From assembly GCA_017408915.1 (NCBI GenBank), contig JAFQTS010000013.1, positions 1 to 38,365 of the forward strand: a DNA stretch of 38,365 nucleotides, in the 5' to 3' direction. Below are positions 31,498 through 38,365 of this stretch, in pieces. The translations under genes and the position numbers were made by a program. This DNA comes from Oscillospiraceae bacterium (GTDB taxonomy: Bacteria > Bacillota > Clostridia > Oscillospirales > Oscillospiraceae). The notes beneath the pieces are model-generated. The model saw nothing but the letters and a program-made list of their open reading frames with translations, was not told where the DNA came from and made no database searches. Within the stretch, counting starts at the first letter, position 1. The number at the start of each line of letters is the position of its first letter.

Positions 31498-31533
31498 AAA
31501 AAGAGGCGTCCCCAACGGGGCAATGCTGTTCGG
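31475..31533 (+). repeat. tRNA-tail repeat, copy A
   Basis: This stretch of the tRNA 3' end plus downstream DNA is repeated in inverted form at 34094-34159. Three blocks are identical: 31475-31489 (15 nt) with 34159-34145, 31493-31508 (16 nt) with 34133-34118, and 31518-31533 (16 nt) with 34109-34094. Short unmatched gaps separate the blocks. Similarity continues weakly to about 31560. Confidence 0.85.
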
Positions 31534-31574
31534 AAAAGCTTTCAACTTGTTCGGTTAGCGCGAAACGAAGAAAT

Positions 31575-31610
31575 CCCCGCCCATTTTCAAAATGGGCGGG
31601 GTCTTTTTTT
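31575..31610. terminator. Terminator after tRNA-Ala / facing the GH5 gene
   Basis: A perfect 12-bp stem (31575-31586 with 31590-31601), loop TCA, then TCTTTTTTT on the plus strand. It ends the tRNA transcript. On the minus strand, after GH5, the T tract is weaker. Confidence 0.88.
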
Positions 31611-31641
31611 GATAAAGAATATACAGTCTGTCAATATCCCG

Positions 31642-33852
31642 TTATTTCATGTGTTTCTTATATACTCCCATGAGTTCTTTGTCTGCGATAAAGTTTTCAG
31701 TCACATTTTCATAAGTATGCCCTTCTCTGAGCCATTGCTCCCCGTTGAACATAAATCGCCGTTCTGGCATCTGCTGATGAGTTAGAGGACTGTAACTGGT
31801 GCCCCAGCAACACCAAGATATTCCATCGGCGTCCAGTGCAGAAAGAAAATCCTCTGTAAAGGTACAAGCCACATCTCCGGGAATTGAGAACTGAGTGCCA
31901 CATTCCAAAACTATAAAATCAACGCCGTTTTGCTTTTTAAAATCCAGGTATGGCTTCAACATCTCTTGGATCATGGTCACATTTGCTATCAGCAGGGATT
32001 CAGGTTCTTCAGCAGTAACTGTCCCATCCGAATGGATTGTCAACACGGCAGGGGTAGGATGACCCACACGGTTCACATCACCGTTGATGGTCACAGTAAA
32101 GTCGCCGCAATTGAGCACCATTCCCAAGATCTCGCCATAACCATTGGCGGTTTCAGAAATACGGATCTCCTTGCAATTCTCCGGCAAAGTGACCCTACAG
32201 ATATAATGATCGGTTTGCGACCATTCTACCGTTCCATCACCCGATGCTGCCATGCATCCGCTTCCGTCACTGGTGGCCCCGTCCACGTCAAATCCACAAA
32301 CTTGCGTTCCGTCCGCCAGTATCTCATACTTTGCACTTACAAAGGCAAGAGGTTTCAAAACCAGCTCCGTGCCTGCAGGAAAATCGCCTTTGAGTACGAT
32401 GTCGCCTTCTGCTGCATGGAAACATTGGTTGATGTAATAATGCGGCCATTGTTCTGTACCATCAGCCAGAATATATCCACTAAATCCCTGCGCCACTTCA
32501 GCATCGGCAAGGCCACGGACAGGCGCACCCCATGTAACACCCAATGTACTTGCAATCATCAATCTGTTCGGCGAAGCCGCACGCACCGCATCAATGGCTT
32601 TTCTCATAACAGCGGAGTAGGCTTCATCGGTCAGTTCGGAATCTCCGTGGGGTTCATTCAACAGATTAAAGCTGAGCAAATTAGAGGGAACATCTTTATA
32701 CCGTTGGGCAATAAACTGCCAAAATCCAACAAAATAGCTTTGACTTTCTTCATCCCAGAACAAGATATCATCACTGTCGTCGCCGTTTGTTGTGTAACCG
32801 GGCATATCATGTAAATCGAAGCAAACATGAATACCGTACTCGGCGCACCAGTTCAGCATATCATCAATCGTTTCCAGATAGGCACTACATACCTGTGTCA
32901 TATCTGCACCGTCAAAAAGCTGATTAAATTTCAGCGGGACACGGACAAAGTTAAAACCGGAAAGGGCAATGGCCTCGATTTCTTCTTTGGCATACTTTCG
33001 TCCCAGACCAAATCCGTTATACTCGTCACGGGCGATGAGCGCATGACCCTTCCAGTCCGGCAGATCATGATAGGTTGCCGTAGGCATTTTTTCTGCCAAT
33101 GCCATTGATTCGGCGGTCACGCCACATTCCATAGCATCCTCTGCCGAAACATAGGTGAAAAACCGGATTGTTTCATACAGGCGTTCCGCCGCGCGAATGG
33201 CATCGCCTCTGGTCAGGATTTTGCCAAAATTCAGCAGATAATTCTCATCGAAATCGAAATATGTATGACCGTTGCCAAAGGAATAGCACTGCGCGAACAT
33301 AATGGCGGCATTTGCGTATTGCTGACCGTTAAGCCATTCATAGTCCGTGCCGTTTAAATCGTCATTTTCATACGCAGTAAATGCGCCCGGAAGCAAGATA
33401 GAGTCCGTGACACCTTCCCAGAAATCCATGCCGTCCGGAACATGCTCTTCCAAATAAATACTCTCCCAGAAGCCGCTTGCTTCCACACCGGCACATTCCG
33501 CCGCATAGAACAGGACCAGCACGCCCTCAAAACGACTCATCCGGTTGTTTTGATCTCGAAAGTCCGCAGAACGTTTTTTCCACGCATCCATACACTCCGG
33601 TCGGGTTTGGGCCAGCATGGCATCCAGAATGCCGCAAAATTCAGCATAGCGGATCTGTGCATTCAAATCATTCTGCAAATCGTCGGACACAAAGCCAAGC
33701 TCAATTGCTTTCAGGATTTCATGATCTGCGATTTGATCTTGCTTTTGTGACGAGCCTTCCTGCGTCGTTTCTGTTCCTCCGCCGCAGCTGGACAGAAGAC
33801 CAAGAAGCATCGCGGCGCAGAGTATAAAACTAAATGTGCGTTTTAGTTTCAT
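31642..33852 (-). CDS. Lipoprotein glycoside hydrolase family 5 (cellulase-like) with SLH-like N-terminal region
   Basis: A 736-residue surface lipoprotein: lipobox LSSC (C23), then an N-terminal part with two SLH-like stretches (about 38-85, ending YAEFCGILDAML; and about 180-235, ending ILTRGDAIRAAERLYE). A GH5 barrel follows from about 275: NFVRVPL, FDLHDMPG, LLNEP (acid/base E400), and nucleophile candidate E650 in IVLECGTQF, with CCWGTSYSP near 682. The two glutamates are about 250 residues apart because a β-rich segment (about 480-620) is inserted between them. It should cut β-glucans or mannans at the cell surface. It is AT-richer than all flanking genes. The ATG at 33852 lies 9 nt after GGAGG. 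Confidence 0.88.
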   Translation of the reverse strand: MKLKRTFSFILCAAMLLGLLSSCGGGTETTQEGSSQKQDQIADHEILKAIELGFVSDDLQNDLNAQIRYAEFCGILDAMLAQTRPECMDAWKKRSADFRDQNNRMSRFEGVLVLFYAAECAGVEASGFWESIYLEEHVPDGMDFWEGVTDSILLPGAFTAYENDDLNGTDYEWLNGQQYANAAIMFAQCYSFGNGHTYFDFDENYLLNFGKILTRGDAIRAAERLYETIRFFTYVSAEDAMECGVTAESMALAEKMPTATYHDLPDWKGHALIARDEYNGFGLGRKYAKEEIEAIALSGFNFVRVPLKFNQLFDGADMTQVCSAYLETIDDMLNWCAEYGIHVCFDLHDMPGYTTNGDDSDDILFWDEESQSYFVGFWQFIAQRYKDVPSNLLSFNLLNEPHGDSELTDEAYSAVMRKAIDAVRAASPNRLMIASTLGVTWGAPVRGLADAEVAQGFSGYILADGTEQWPHYYINQCFHAAEGDIVLKGDFPAGTELVLKPLAFVSAKYEILADGTQVCGFDVDGATSDGSGCMAASGDGTVEWSQTDHYICRVTLPENCKEIRISETANGYGEILGMVLNCGDFTVTINGDVNRVGHPTPAVLTIHSDGTVTAEEPESLLIANVTMIQEMLKPYLDFKKQNGVDFIVLECGTQFSIPGDVACTFTEDFLSALDADGISWCCWGTSYSPLTHQQMPERRFMFNGEQWLREGHTYENVTENFIADKELMGVYKKHMK

Positions 33853-33886
33853 TATCTGATTCCTCCGTTTCACAGCTTATTTTTAT

Positions 33887-33892
33887 ATTATA
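33887..33892 (-). promoter_or_regulatory. Extended -10 promoter of the GH5 gene
   Basis: Minus-strand TATAAT preceded by TGA, about 35 nt before the start; no good -35 at 16-18 nt. Confidence 0.55.
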
Positions 33893-33930
33893 TCATAGAC
33901 TAGTGGCTTTTTCCATCCAATATCACCCTT

Positions 33931-33953
33931 TGCGCCGATTTCGGCGCATTTTT
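33931..33953 (+). terminator. GC-rich hairpin with T tract upstream of the GH5 gene
   Basis: TGCGCCGA (33931-33938) pairs with TCGGCGCA (33941-33948), then TTTTTG on the plus strand. It lies in the gap between GH5 and the repeat and could stop plus-strand transcription into GH5; it may also be a regulator site. No plus-strand gene ends here. Confidence 0.5.
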
Positions 33954-34093
33954 GTCGCATCGAAAAGACTAGTTTATATAACGCATGACGTATCATATTC
34001 TTTTCCCGATTGTTTATAGTAAGTTTACTAAACCGAACACTCCACAAAGGCGAAAAAGAGAGAGAACGCAAACCGAACAGTTTGCGCCCTCTT

Positions 34094-34159
34094 CCGAACA
34101 GCATTGCCCAACGGGGGCGCCTCTTTTTTGGTGAAATTCCCTTTCTAATGGGATTCGAA
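34094..34159 (-). repeat. tRNA-tail repeat, inverted copy B
   Basis: Reverse complement of the tRNA tail and its downstream DNA (copy A, 31475-31533): three identical blocks of 15, 16 and 16 nt. In this copy an 11-nt segment (34134-34144) replaces the 3-nt tRNA segment GTC. With copy A it forms an inverted repeat around the GH5 island. Confidence 0.82.
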
Positions 34160-34244
34160 AGGCGGCTCTTAGCAACAGTCCGGTGGACTGTTGCAACCAA
34201 CCTGGCTTTTGCCGCAGCAAAAGCGAATCCCATTAGGTCCACCA
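34145..34244. repeat. Cloverleaf-like structured repeat ending in a tRNA-Ala 3' copy
   Basis: An outer 13-bp stem (34145-34157 with 34224-34236) encloses two perfect hairpins: 10 bp (34172-34181 with 34185-34194) and 8 bp (34205-34212 with 34217-34224, sharing one base with the outer stem). The right arm continues as a 21-nt identical copy (34224-34244) of the tRNA-Ala 3' end, including CCA. No protein gene is credible here. It fills most of the gene-free gap 33853-34284. Confidence 0.75.
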
Positions 34245-34245
34245 G

Positions 34246-34283
34246 AAAAAGCACCCGTTTGCCATGGCAAACAGATGCTTTTT
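34246..34283. terminator. Terminator of galT (bidirectional)
   Basis: A perfect 16-nt palindromic core (34257-34272), a 3x3 internal loop and an outer 8-bp AAAAAGCA/TGCTTTTT stem. It starts one base after the galT stop on the minus strand. On the plus strand it follows the tRNA-tail copy. Confidence 0.85.
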
Positions 34284-34284
34284 C

Positions 34285-35778
34285 TCATTTCACACTCTCC
34301 ACAAAGTGCATAAAGGCAGCCTTCCCTTCCTCGGTGCGCTTGTAGACACCTGCGTGTTCCAAGACTTGGGCAAAAACATAGCCTGTCTCCTGCTGCACGA
34401 TGTCGAGGGCGTTCTCGGCGGTGAAGGTGTACTTCTCGCGGAAGCCCTCTGCCCAATCGGCGTGCTTGGCGGTCAAGTCGCTGCTGCGAAGGTCAGCGCC
34501 CGTCACGAGGCAATCTGCCACCGCTGCCAGCTCCTCTTTCAAGCGGGCGGGGAGAATGGCAAGACCCATCACCTCGATAAGGCCGATGTTCTCTTTCTTG
34601 ATGTGGTGGAGCTCGGCGTGGGGGTGATAGAGACCCAAGGGGTGTTCCTCGGTGGTGAGGTTATTGCGCAGCACCAAGTCCAGCTCGAAGTTGTCCCCGC
34701 GCTTGCGGGCGATGGGGGTGATGGTGTTGTGGGGTTCGCCGCTCGTTTCGGCGAAAATCATGGCATCAGCGTCCGTATAGCTGCGCCAAGCGGCGAGGAT
34801 CTTGTCTGCCAAGGCTACAAGGCGATTGGGATCGGGACAGGCGATGCGGATCACCGACATGGGCCACTTGACGATGCCCGCCTGCACATCCTCGAAGCCC
34901 GCGAAAGTGAAGGTGGTCTCCACAGGGGCTTTTTCCATGGCGAAGGTGTAGCGCCCCCCTTGGAAATGATCGTGGGCCAAAATAGAGCCGCCCACGATGG
35001 GGAGATCGGCGTTAGAGCCCACAAAATAGTGGGGGAACTGGCGAACAAAGTCCAAGAGCTTACCAAAGCAGGCGCGGTCGATCTTCATGGGCGTATGCGC
35101 GCCGCTGAGGCAGATGCAGTGCTCGTTATAGTACACATAGGGGGAATACTGCAAAAACCACGGGGCATCGTGGATGGTAATGGGGACGATGCGGTGGTTC
35201 TGCCGCGCGGGATGATTGACGCGGCCTGCGTAGCCCTCGTTCTCGGCGCACAGCTGGCAGCGGGGATAGTTGGAAGCGGGCAGATCGCGGGCGGCGGCGA
35301 TGGCCTTGGGGTCTTTCTCGGGTTTGGAGAGATTGATGGAGATGTCCAGCGTACCGTAGTCCGTCTCCGTGTGCCACAGCATATCCTTGGCGATGCGGTC
35401 GCGGCGGATATAGTTGGTGTTTTGGCTCAAAGCATAGTACCAGTCGGTGGCCTTTTGGGGGCTTTCACGGTACAGGGTTTCAAATTCGCCAATGACCTGC
35501 GCAGGGCGGGGGGTCAAGCGACCCATCAGCTCCGTGTCGAATAGGTCGCGGTAGACCACGGAGTTCTCCTTCAATACGCCCCGTGTGTAAGCGTCATCCA
35601 GCAGGGTGTCCAGCACCTCGTGGAGGGAGATGTCGCCCCACTCCTTCTGCGGGTCGGTATAGCTGTCCAGCTGCAGCACATCGAGAACGGTGTTGATGGC
35701 CCACATGGTTTCACATTCTTCCACCAAGCCGCAGCGCAGGGCATAGGTGACCAGTTTGGAAATGGCTTCGTTGATCAT
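34285..35778 (-). CDS. galT: UDP-glucose-hexose-1-phosphate uridylyltransferase, class II
   Basis: GalT exchanges UDP between glucose-1-P and galactose-1-P in the Leloir pathway. The 497-residue protein is the long Firmicute (class II) form. Landmarks are the N-terminal helical domain, ASNYPRCQLCAENEGYAGR, HRIVPITIHDAPWFLQYSPYVYYNEHCICL and the catalytic-region GGSILAHDHFQGGRY. The preferred start is ATG 35778, behind GAGGTGAAG; a GTG at 35787 also lies in frame but would sit inside that site. It follows galK by 10 nt in one operon and ends directly at a terminator. Nothing suggests loss of function. Confidence 0.95.
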   Translation of the reverse strand: MINEAISKLVTYALRCGLVEECETMWAINTVLDVLQLDSYTDPQKEWGDISLHEVLDTLLDDAYTRGVLKENSVVYRDLFDTELMGRLTPRPAQVIGEFETLYRESPQKATDWYYALSQNTNYIRRDRIAKDMLWHTETDYGTLDISINLSKPEKDPKAIAAARDLPASNYPRCQLCAENEGYAGRVNHPARQNHRIVPITIHDAPWFLQYSPYVYYNEHCICLSGAHTPMKIDRACFGKLLDFVRQFPHYFVGSNADLPIVGGSILAHDHFQGGRYTFAMEKAPVETTFTFAGFEDVQAGIVKWPMSVIRIACPDPNRLVALADKILAAWRSYTDADAMIFAETSGEPHNTITPIARKRGDNFELDLVLRNNLTTEEHPLGLYHPHAELHHIKKENIGLIEVMGLAILPARLKEELAAVADCLVTGADLRSSDLTAKHADWAEGFREKYTFTAENALDIVQQETGYVFAQVLEHAGVYKRTEEGKAAFMHFVESVK

Positions 35779-35788
35779 CTTCTTCACC

Positions 35789-37081
35789 TCACGAAATCAT
35801 CATGCAGCCGCCCATGGGGCGGATGTGGAGCACATGGCACTTCCCTGCCCCAAACACGGTCTCCATGCCGCTTTTGAAGGCAGCCAACTTCTCGTTGGGG
35901 ACGAAAGCCTGCACCGTACCTGCAAAGCCGCCGCCATGGACGCGGATGGCACCGCTGCCATCCAGCAGCTTCTTGCCCAGCACCAGCGCGAGGGAAACGG
36001 CTTGGTGCTTGGGAGCGCCCACCGACCAGATGTTTTGGAGATTGGTAGCAGAGGAGAGCCCCGATTCGTTCACAAGAGCGAGGAACGTTTCAAAATCGCC
36101 CGCTTGCAGCGCCTCGGCCTCGGCAACGGCGCGGCGGTCATCGTCATAGTAGTGCATGGCGCGGAGGACGGCACGCTCGCCGCAGCTCTCCCGCAGAGCA
36201 GGAATGGCGGCGTAGAAGGCTGCTTCGTCCACTTCGCGGAGGAACTGCTTGCCGAAGTGGGCGGCAACCGCGCCCATCTCGCGGGTGATCTCGGCGTAAT
36301 CGTCCGTCAGATCATCGTGGCTGGAGCCTGTGTCAATGATGCAGAGGGCATGACCGCACTGGGAGAAGTCGTAGCTCACCTTCTCCACCACAGGGGCGGC
36401 GGGATCGGCAAAGTCGATGGCTACCGCGCCGCCTACCGCCGCGCCCATCTGATCCATGAGGCCGCAGGGTTTGCCGAAGTAGATGTTCTCGGCGTACTGG
36501 CTGATCTTCGCCATCTCGATGGGGTCGAGGCCTGCGCTACAGTAATAGTTCAGAATATTCGCCACCAGCACCTCATAGGCGGCGGAGGAGGAAAGCCCTG
36601 AACCCGACAGCACATCGGAGGTCATACAGGCATCGAAGCCCTGCAAGGCGATACCCATCTGCGCCATTTTGGCCGCCACACCACGCACCAAGGCGGCGGA
36701 GGTGCTCTGCTCATCCTCGCGGGGCAGGAGATCATCGAGGGAAACGGTCAATTCGGGATAGCCCTCGGAACAGATGCGGATCACATTCTCGCCGTTGGGT
36801 GCGGCGCAGCAGAGCATATCGAGGTTGACGCTGCCGCACAGGACGTGACCGTGCTGATGGTCGGTGTGGTTGCCGCCGATCTCCGTGCGGCCCGGACTGC
36901 TGAAAAGGGCGACATCGGCATCTGCGGAGAAACGCTTCCCGAAAGCCTCCACCATGGAAACGGCGCGGTCTTTGGCCTGCAGCATGGCGGCCTCGTTGCC
37001 GTCGGGGGCATAGAGGGTCTTGAAAATATGGTCATAAGCGCCCTCTTGCAGGGCGCGGATCAGCTGTTCACAAGTGCGCAT
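35789..37081 (-). CDS. galK: Galactokinase
   Basis: GalK phosphorylates galactose at C1 with ATP, the first step of the Leloir pathway. The 430-residue GHMP kinase shows the galactokinase signature GRTEIGGNHTDHQHG, the ATP loop DVLSGSGLSSSAAYE, the sugar-site region CGLMDQMGAAVGG and motif 3 VHGGGFAGTVQAF. The start ATG 37081 lies 8 nt after GGGGAGG; a GTG at 37090 is in frame but overlaps the ribosome site. It is the first gene of the galKT operon, which is divergent from galM. No catabolite or GalR-like operator is evident between them. Confidence 0.96.
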   Translation of the reverse strand: MRTCEQLIRALQEGAYDHIFKTLYAPDGNEAAMLQAKDRAVSMVEAFGKRFSADADVALFSSPGRTEIGGNHTDHQHGHVLCGSVNLDMLCCAAPNGENVIRICSEGYPELTVSLDDLLPREDEQSTSAALVRGVAAKMAQMGIALQGFDACMTSDVLSGSGLSSSAAYEVLVANILNYYCSAGLDPIEMAKISQYAENIYFGKPCGLMDQMGAAVGGAVAIDFADPAAPVVEKVSYDFSQCGHALCIIDTGSSHDDLTDDYAEITREMGAVAAHFGKQFLREVDEAAFYAAIPALRESCGERAVLRAMHYYDDDRRAVAEAEALQAGDFETFLALVNESGLSSATNLQNIWSVGAPKHQAVSLALVLGKKLLDGSGAIRVHGGGFAGTVQAFVPNEKLAAFKSGMETVFGAGKCHVLHIRPMGGCMMIS

Positions 37082-37112
37082 ATGTTGCACCTCCCCTTGT
37101 CGTTACCCTTTC

Positions 37113-37141
37113 ACTATACCGAATTTCCCCCGAGAATTCAA
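37113..37141 (-). promoter_or_regulatory. Sigma-A promoter of galKT
   Basis: On the minus strand: TTGAAT (37141-37136), 17-nt spacer, TATAGT (37118-37113). Confidence 0.82.
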
Positions 37142-37183
37142 TACTGGGCGATGTGTCTTTTTTGTCGTCCTTGCGGCTTTTCC

Positions 37184-37212
37184 TTGCCTTTTCGCCCCTG
37201 TGCTGATAGACT
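37184..37212 (+). promoter_or_regulatory. Sigma-A promoter of galM
   Basis: TTGCCT (37184-37189), 17-nt spacer, TAGACT (37207-37212) preceded by TGA (extended -10). Confidence 0.75.
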
Positions 37213-37248
37213 AAGGGGCAAGAAAAGAATGCTTTTGGAGGTATTCCC

Positions 37249-38304
37249 ATGGAAACGACAGCATCCGTCCGCCCCTTCGGCACGCTGGAAAGCGGTGAAG
37301 AAGTGCGGGAAATCACATTGAAAAATGAAGCCCTCTCCTTCCAAATTCTCACCTTTGGCGCAACACTCCGTGCCCTGTTCGTCCCCAATCGTAGTGGCGA
37401 GATGACCGATGTGGTTTTAGGCTACGATACGATTGAAGAGTATATGGCGCGGGACGGCTACTTGGGCGCGACGGTGGGTCGCTGCGCCAATCGCATTGCA
37501 AAGGGGCAATTTTCCCTAAATGGCAAGGACTATCTGCTCTTCTGCAACGATGGCAACAACCATCTCCACGGCGGCAAGGTGGGCTTTTCCCACCGCGTGT
37601 GGGACATCGGAGAAGTGACAGACACGGCGGTGACGCTGACACTCCGCAGCGAGGATGGCGAAGAGGGCTACGGCGGCAATATGACCGTCTCCGTGACCTA
37701 CGAGTTGAAGGGCGCGGGGCTGTATCTCCACTATGAAGCGCAGTCCGATCAAGATACCCTTTGCAGCCTTACCAACCACAGCTATTTTAATTTAGGCGGG
37801 CATGACAGCGGCGATGTATTGAAGCAGAAAATCTCCATCTATGCCGAGCGCTATACCCCCAGTGATGCTGAGAGCATCCCCACAGGGGCCATCGACCCTG
37901 TGGCGGGTACGCCCATGGATCTGCGCACACCTACCCCCATCGGTGCCCATATTGAGGAGGATTTTTGGCAGCTCCGACAGGCCAAGGGCTACGACCACAA
38001 CTTCGCCGTCAATGATACGGTGGGGACCATGAAGAAGGTGGCAGAGGTGACTTGCGAGGAGAGCGGCATTTCTATGGCGGTCAGCACCACCCTGCCCGGT
38101 ATGCACTTCTACACCGCCAACTACATTGAGGAAACGGGTCGCCGCGGTAAGAATGGCGCGGTCTACTATCCCCGCAACGGCTTCTGTCTCGAGACCCAGC
38201 AGTATCCCGATGCCATTCATCATCCCAACTTCCCCTCCGCGGTGCTGAAAGCGGGGGAAACCTACGACCACACCACCAGTTTTGTGTTCGGCAATCTCTC
38301 ATAA
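37249..38304 (+). CDS. galM: Aldose 1-epimerase (mutarotase)
   Basis: GalM converts β- to α-galactose so that GalK can use it. The 351-residue protein has the mutarotase β-sandwich motifs: FGATLRALFVPNR (37-49), GATVGRCANRIAKGQF (73-88), NNHLHGG (H105), TNHSYFNLGG with catalytic acid H177 and GFCLETQQYPDA with catalytic base E315. The N-terminus (METTASVRPFGTL) carries no signal peptide, so it is cytoplasmic. The ATG at 37249 follows GGAGG. It is transcribed divergently from galKT from its own promoter and ends at a strong hairpin, so all three Leloir genes lie together; galE is not in the window. Confidence 0.95.
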   Translation: METTASVRPFGTLESGEEVREITLKNEALSFQILTFGATLRALFVPNRSGEMTDVVLGYDTIEEYMARDGYLGATVGRCANRIAKGQFSLNGKDYLLFCNDGNNHLHGGKVGFSHRVWDIGEVTDTAVTLTLRSEDGEEGYGGNMTVSVTYELKGAGLYLHYEAQSDQDTLCSLTNHSYFNLGGHDSGDVLKQKISIYAERYTPSDAESIPTGAIDPVAGTPMDLRTPTPIGAHIEEDFWQLRQAKGYDHNFAVNDTVGTMKKVAEVTCEESGISMAVSTTLPGMHFYTANYIEETGRRGKNGAVYYPRNGFCLETQQYPDAIHHPNFPSAVLKAGETYDHTTSFVFGNLS

Positions 38305-38309
38305 ACGAC

Positions 38310-38339
38310 AACAGCACCACCCGCGAGGGTGGTGCTGTT
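38310..38339 (+). terminator. Terminator of galM
   Basis: A perfect 13-bp stem (38310-38322 with 38327-38339), loop GCGA; the following T tract is short. Confidence 0.82.
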
Positions 38340-38365
38340 ACTTTGTGAGGAAAATTTACTTAATG

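Noticed and set aside
31470..31673. Short plus-strand frame starting in the tRNA tail
   Set aside because: It translates the tRNA 3' end, the repeat and the terminator; not a gene.
31498..34284. A complete integrative element at tRNA-Ala
   Set aside because: Direct and inverted tRNA-tail copies are present, but no integrase, transposase or relaxase is seen, so only a remnant or repeat-mediated event can be claimed.
33883..34345. Short frames on both strands in the gap between GH5 and galT
   Set aside because: They translate the structured repeat and its hairpins; no ribosome site fits, and similar peptides would arise from every repeat copy.
1..38365. CRISPR array, prophage or toxin-antitoxin module
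   Set aside because: No regularly spaced repeats, phage structural genes or recognisable toxin-antitoxin pair were seen anywhere in the window.

Overview
The window is about 38 kb of chromosome from a spore-forming, GC-rich member of the Clostridia, most likely an Oscillospiraceae/Ruminococcaceae-type gut bacterium. The evidence is the spore protease GPR and a SpoVB-like flippase, the Rel/RecJ/Dtd/HemZ gene order, the α2-type glycyl-tRNA synthetase behind a T-box, the class II (Firmicute) GalT, strong AGGAGG ribosome sites and sigma-A promoters with 17-nt spacers. Most of the window is housekeeping DNA. The accessory parts are envelope lipoproteins, a GntR/ABC operon and an AT-richer island beside a tRNA gene.

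Layout. 1-3176: an operon with the end of aspS, an AlaX-type tRNA editing protein, a VanY-like carboxypeptidase and a PduL-type acyltransferase. 3218-4528: divergent gpr and rpsT. 4641-7343: four secreted lipoproteins. The first two each follow an ECF-sigma-like promoter of the same architecture (GGAAC-N-CGTCT with 16 nt between the hexamers). The last two are AT-richer. 7368-9112: a glycine T-box riboswitch and glyS. 9156-9983: a stand-alone E2/CAT-like protein without the usual catalytic His. 10155-18669: a tightly packed operon recJ-rel-dtd-MBL hydrolase-hemZ-spoVB. 18825-19407: hup and rqcP. 19443-20861: ParB/Noc-like gene and ogt, divergent. 20916-23521: rpsO-pnp with a long stem-loop in the pnp leader. 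23691-24710: an ATP-grasp protein.

24893-29885: an autoregulated-looking operon of a YtrA-type GntR repressor, an ABC ATPase, a permease with a large outer domain, an otherwise easily missed 27-residue membrane peptide and two paralogous lipoproteins. A membrane-anchored C39-like peptidase follows. An 11-bp perfect inverted repeat covers the promoter. 29915-31304: lspA-rluD. 31422-31497: tRNA-Ala(CGC). 31498-34284: an AT-richer island carrying a lipoprotein GH5 glycosidase. It is flanked by inverted copies of the tRNA tail plus its downstream sequence, and by a 21-nt direct copy of the tRNA 3' end. The far copy lies in a cloverleaf-like repeat. 34285-38304: Leloir genes galT-galK, divergent from galM.

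The most interesting signals are the tRNA-tail/cloverleaf repeat system around the GH5 gene, the paired ECF-type promoters, the pnp leader stem-loop, the degenerate E2-like protein and the 27-residue coupled peptide in the ABC operon. All were read by eye. No database search or folding calculation was run.
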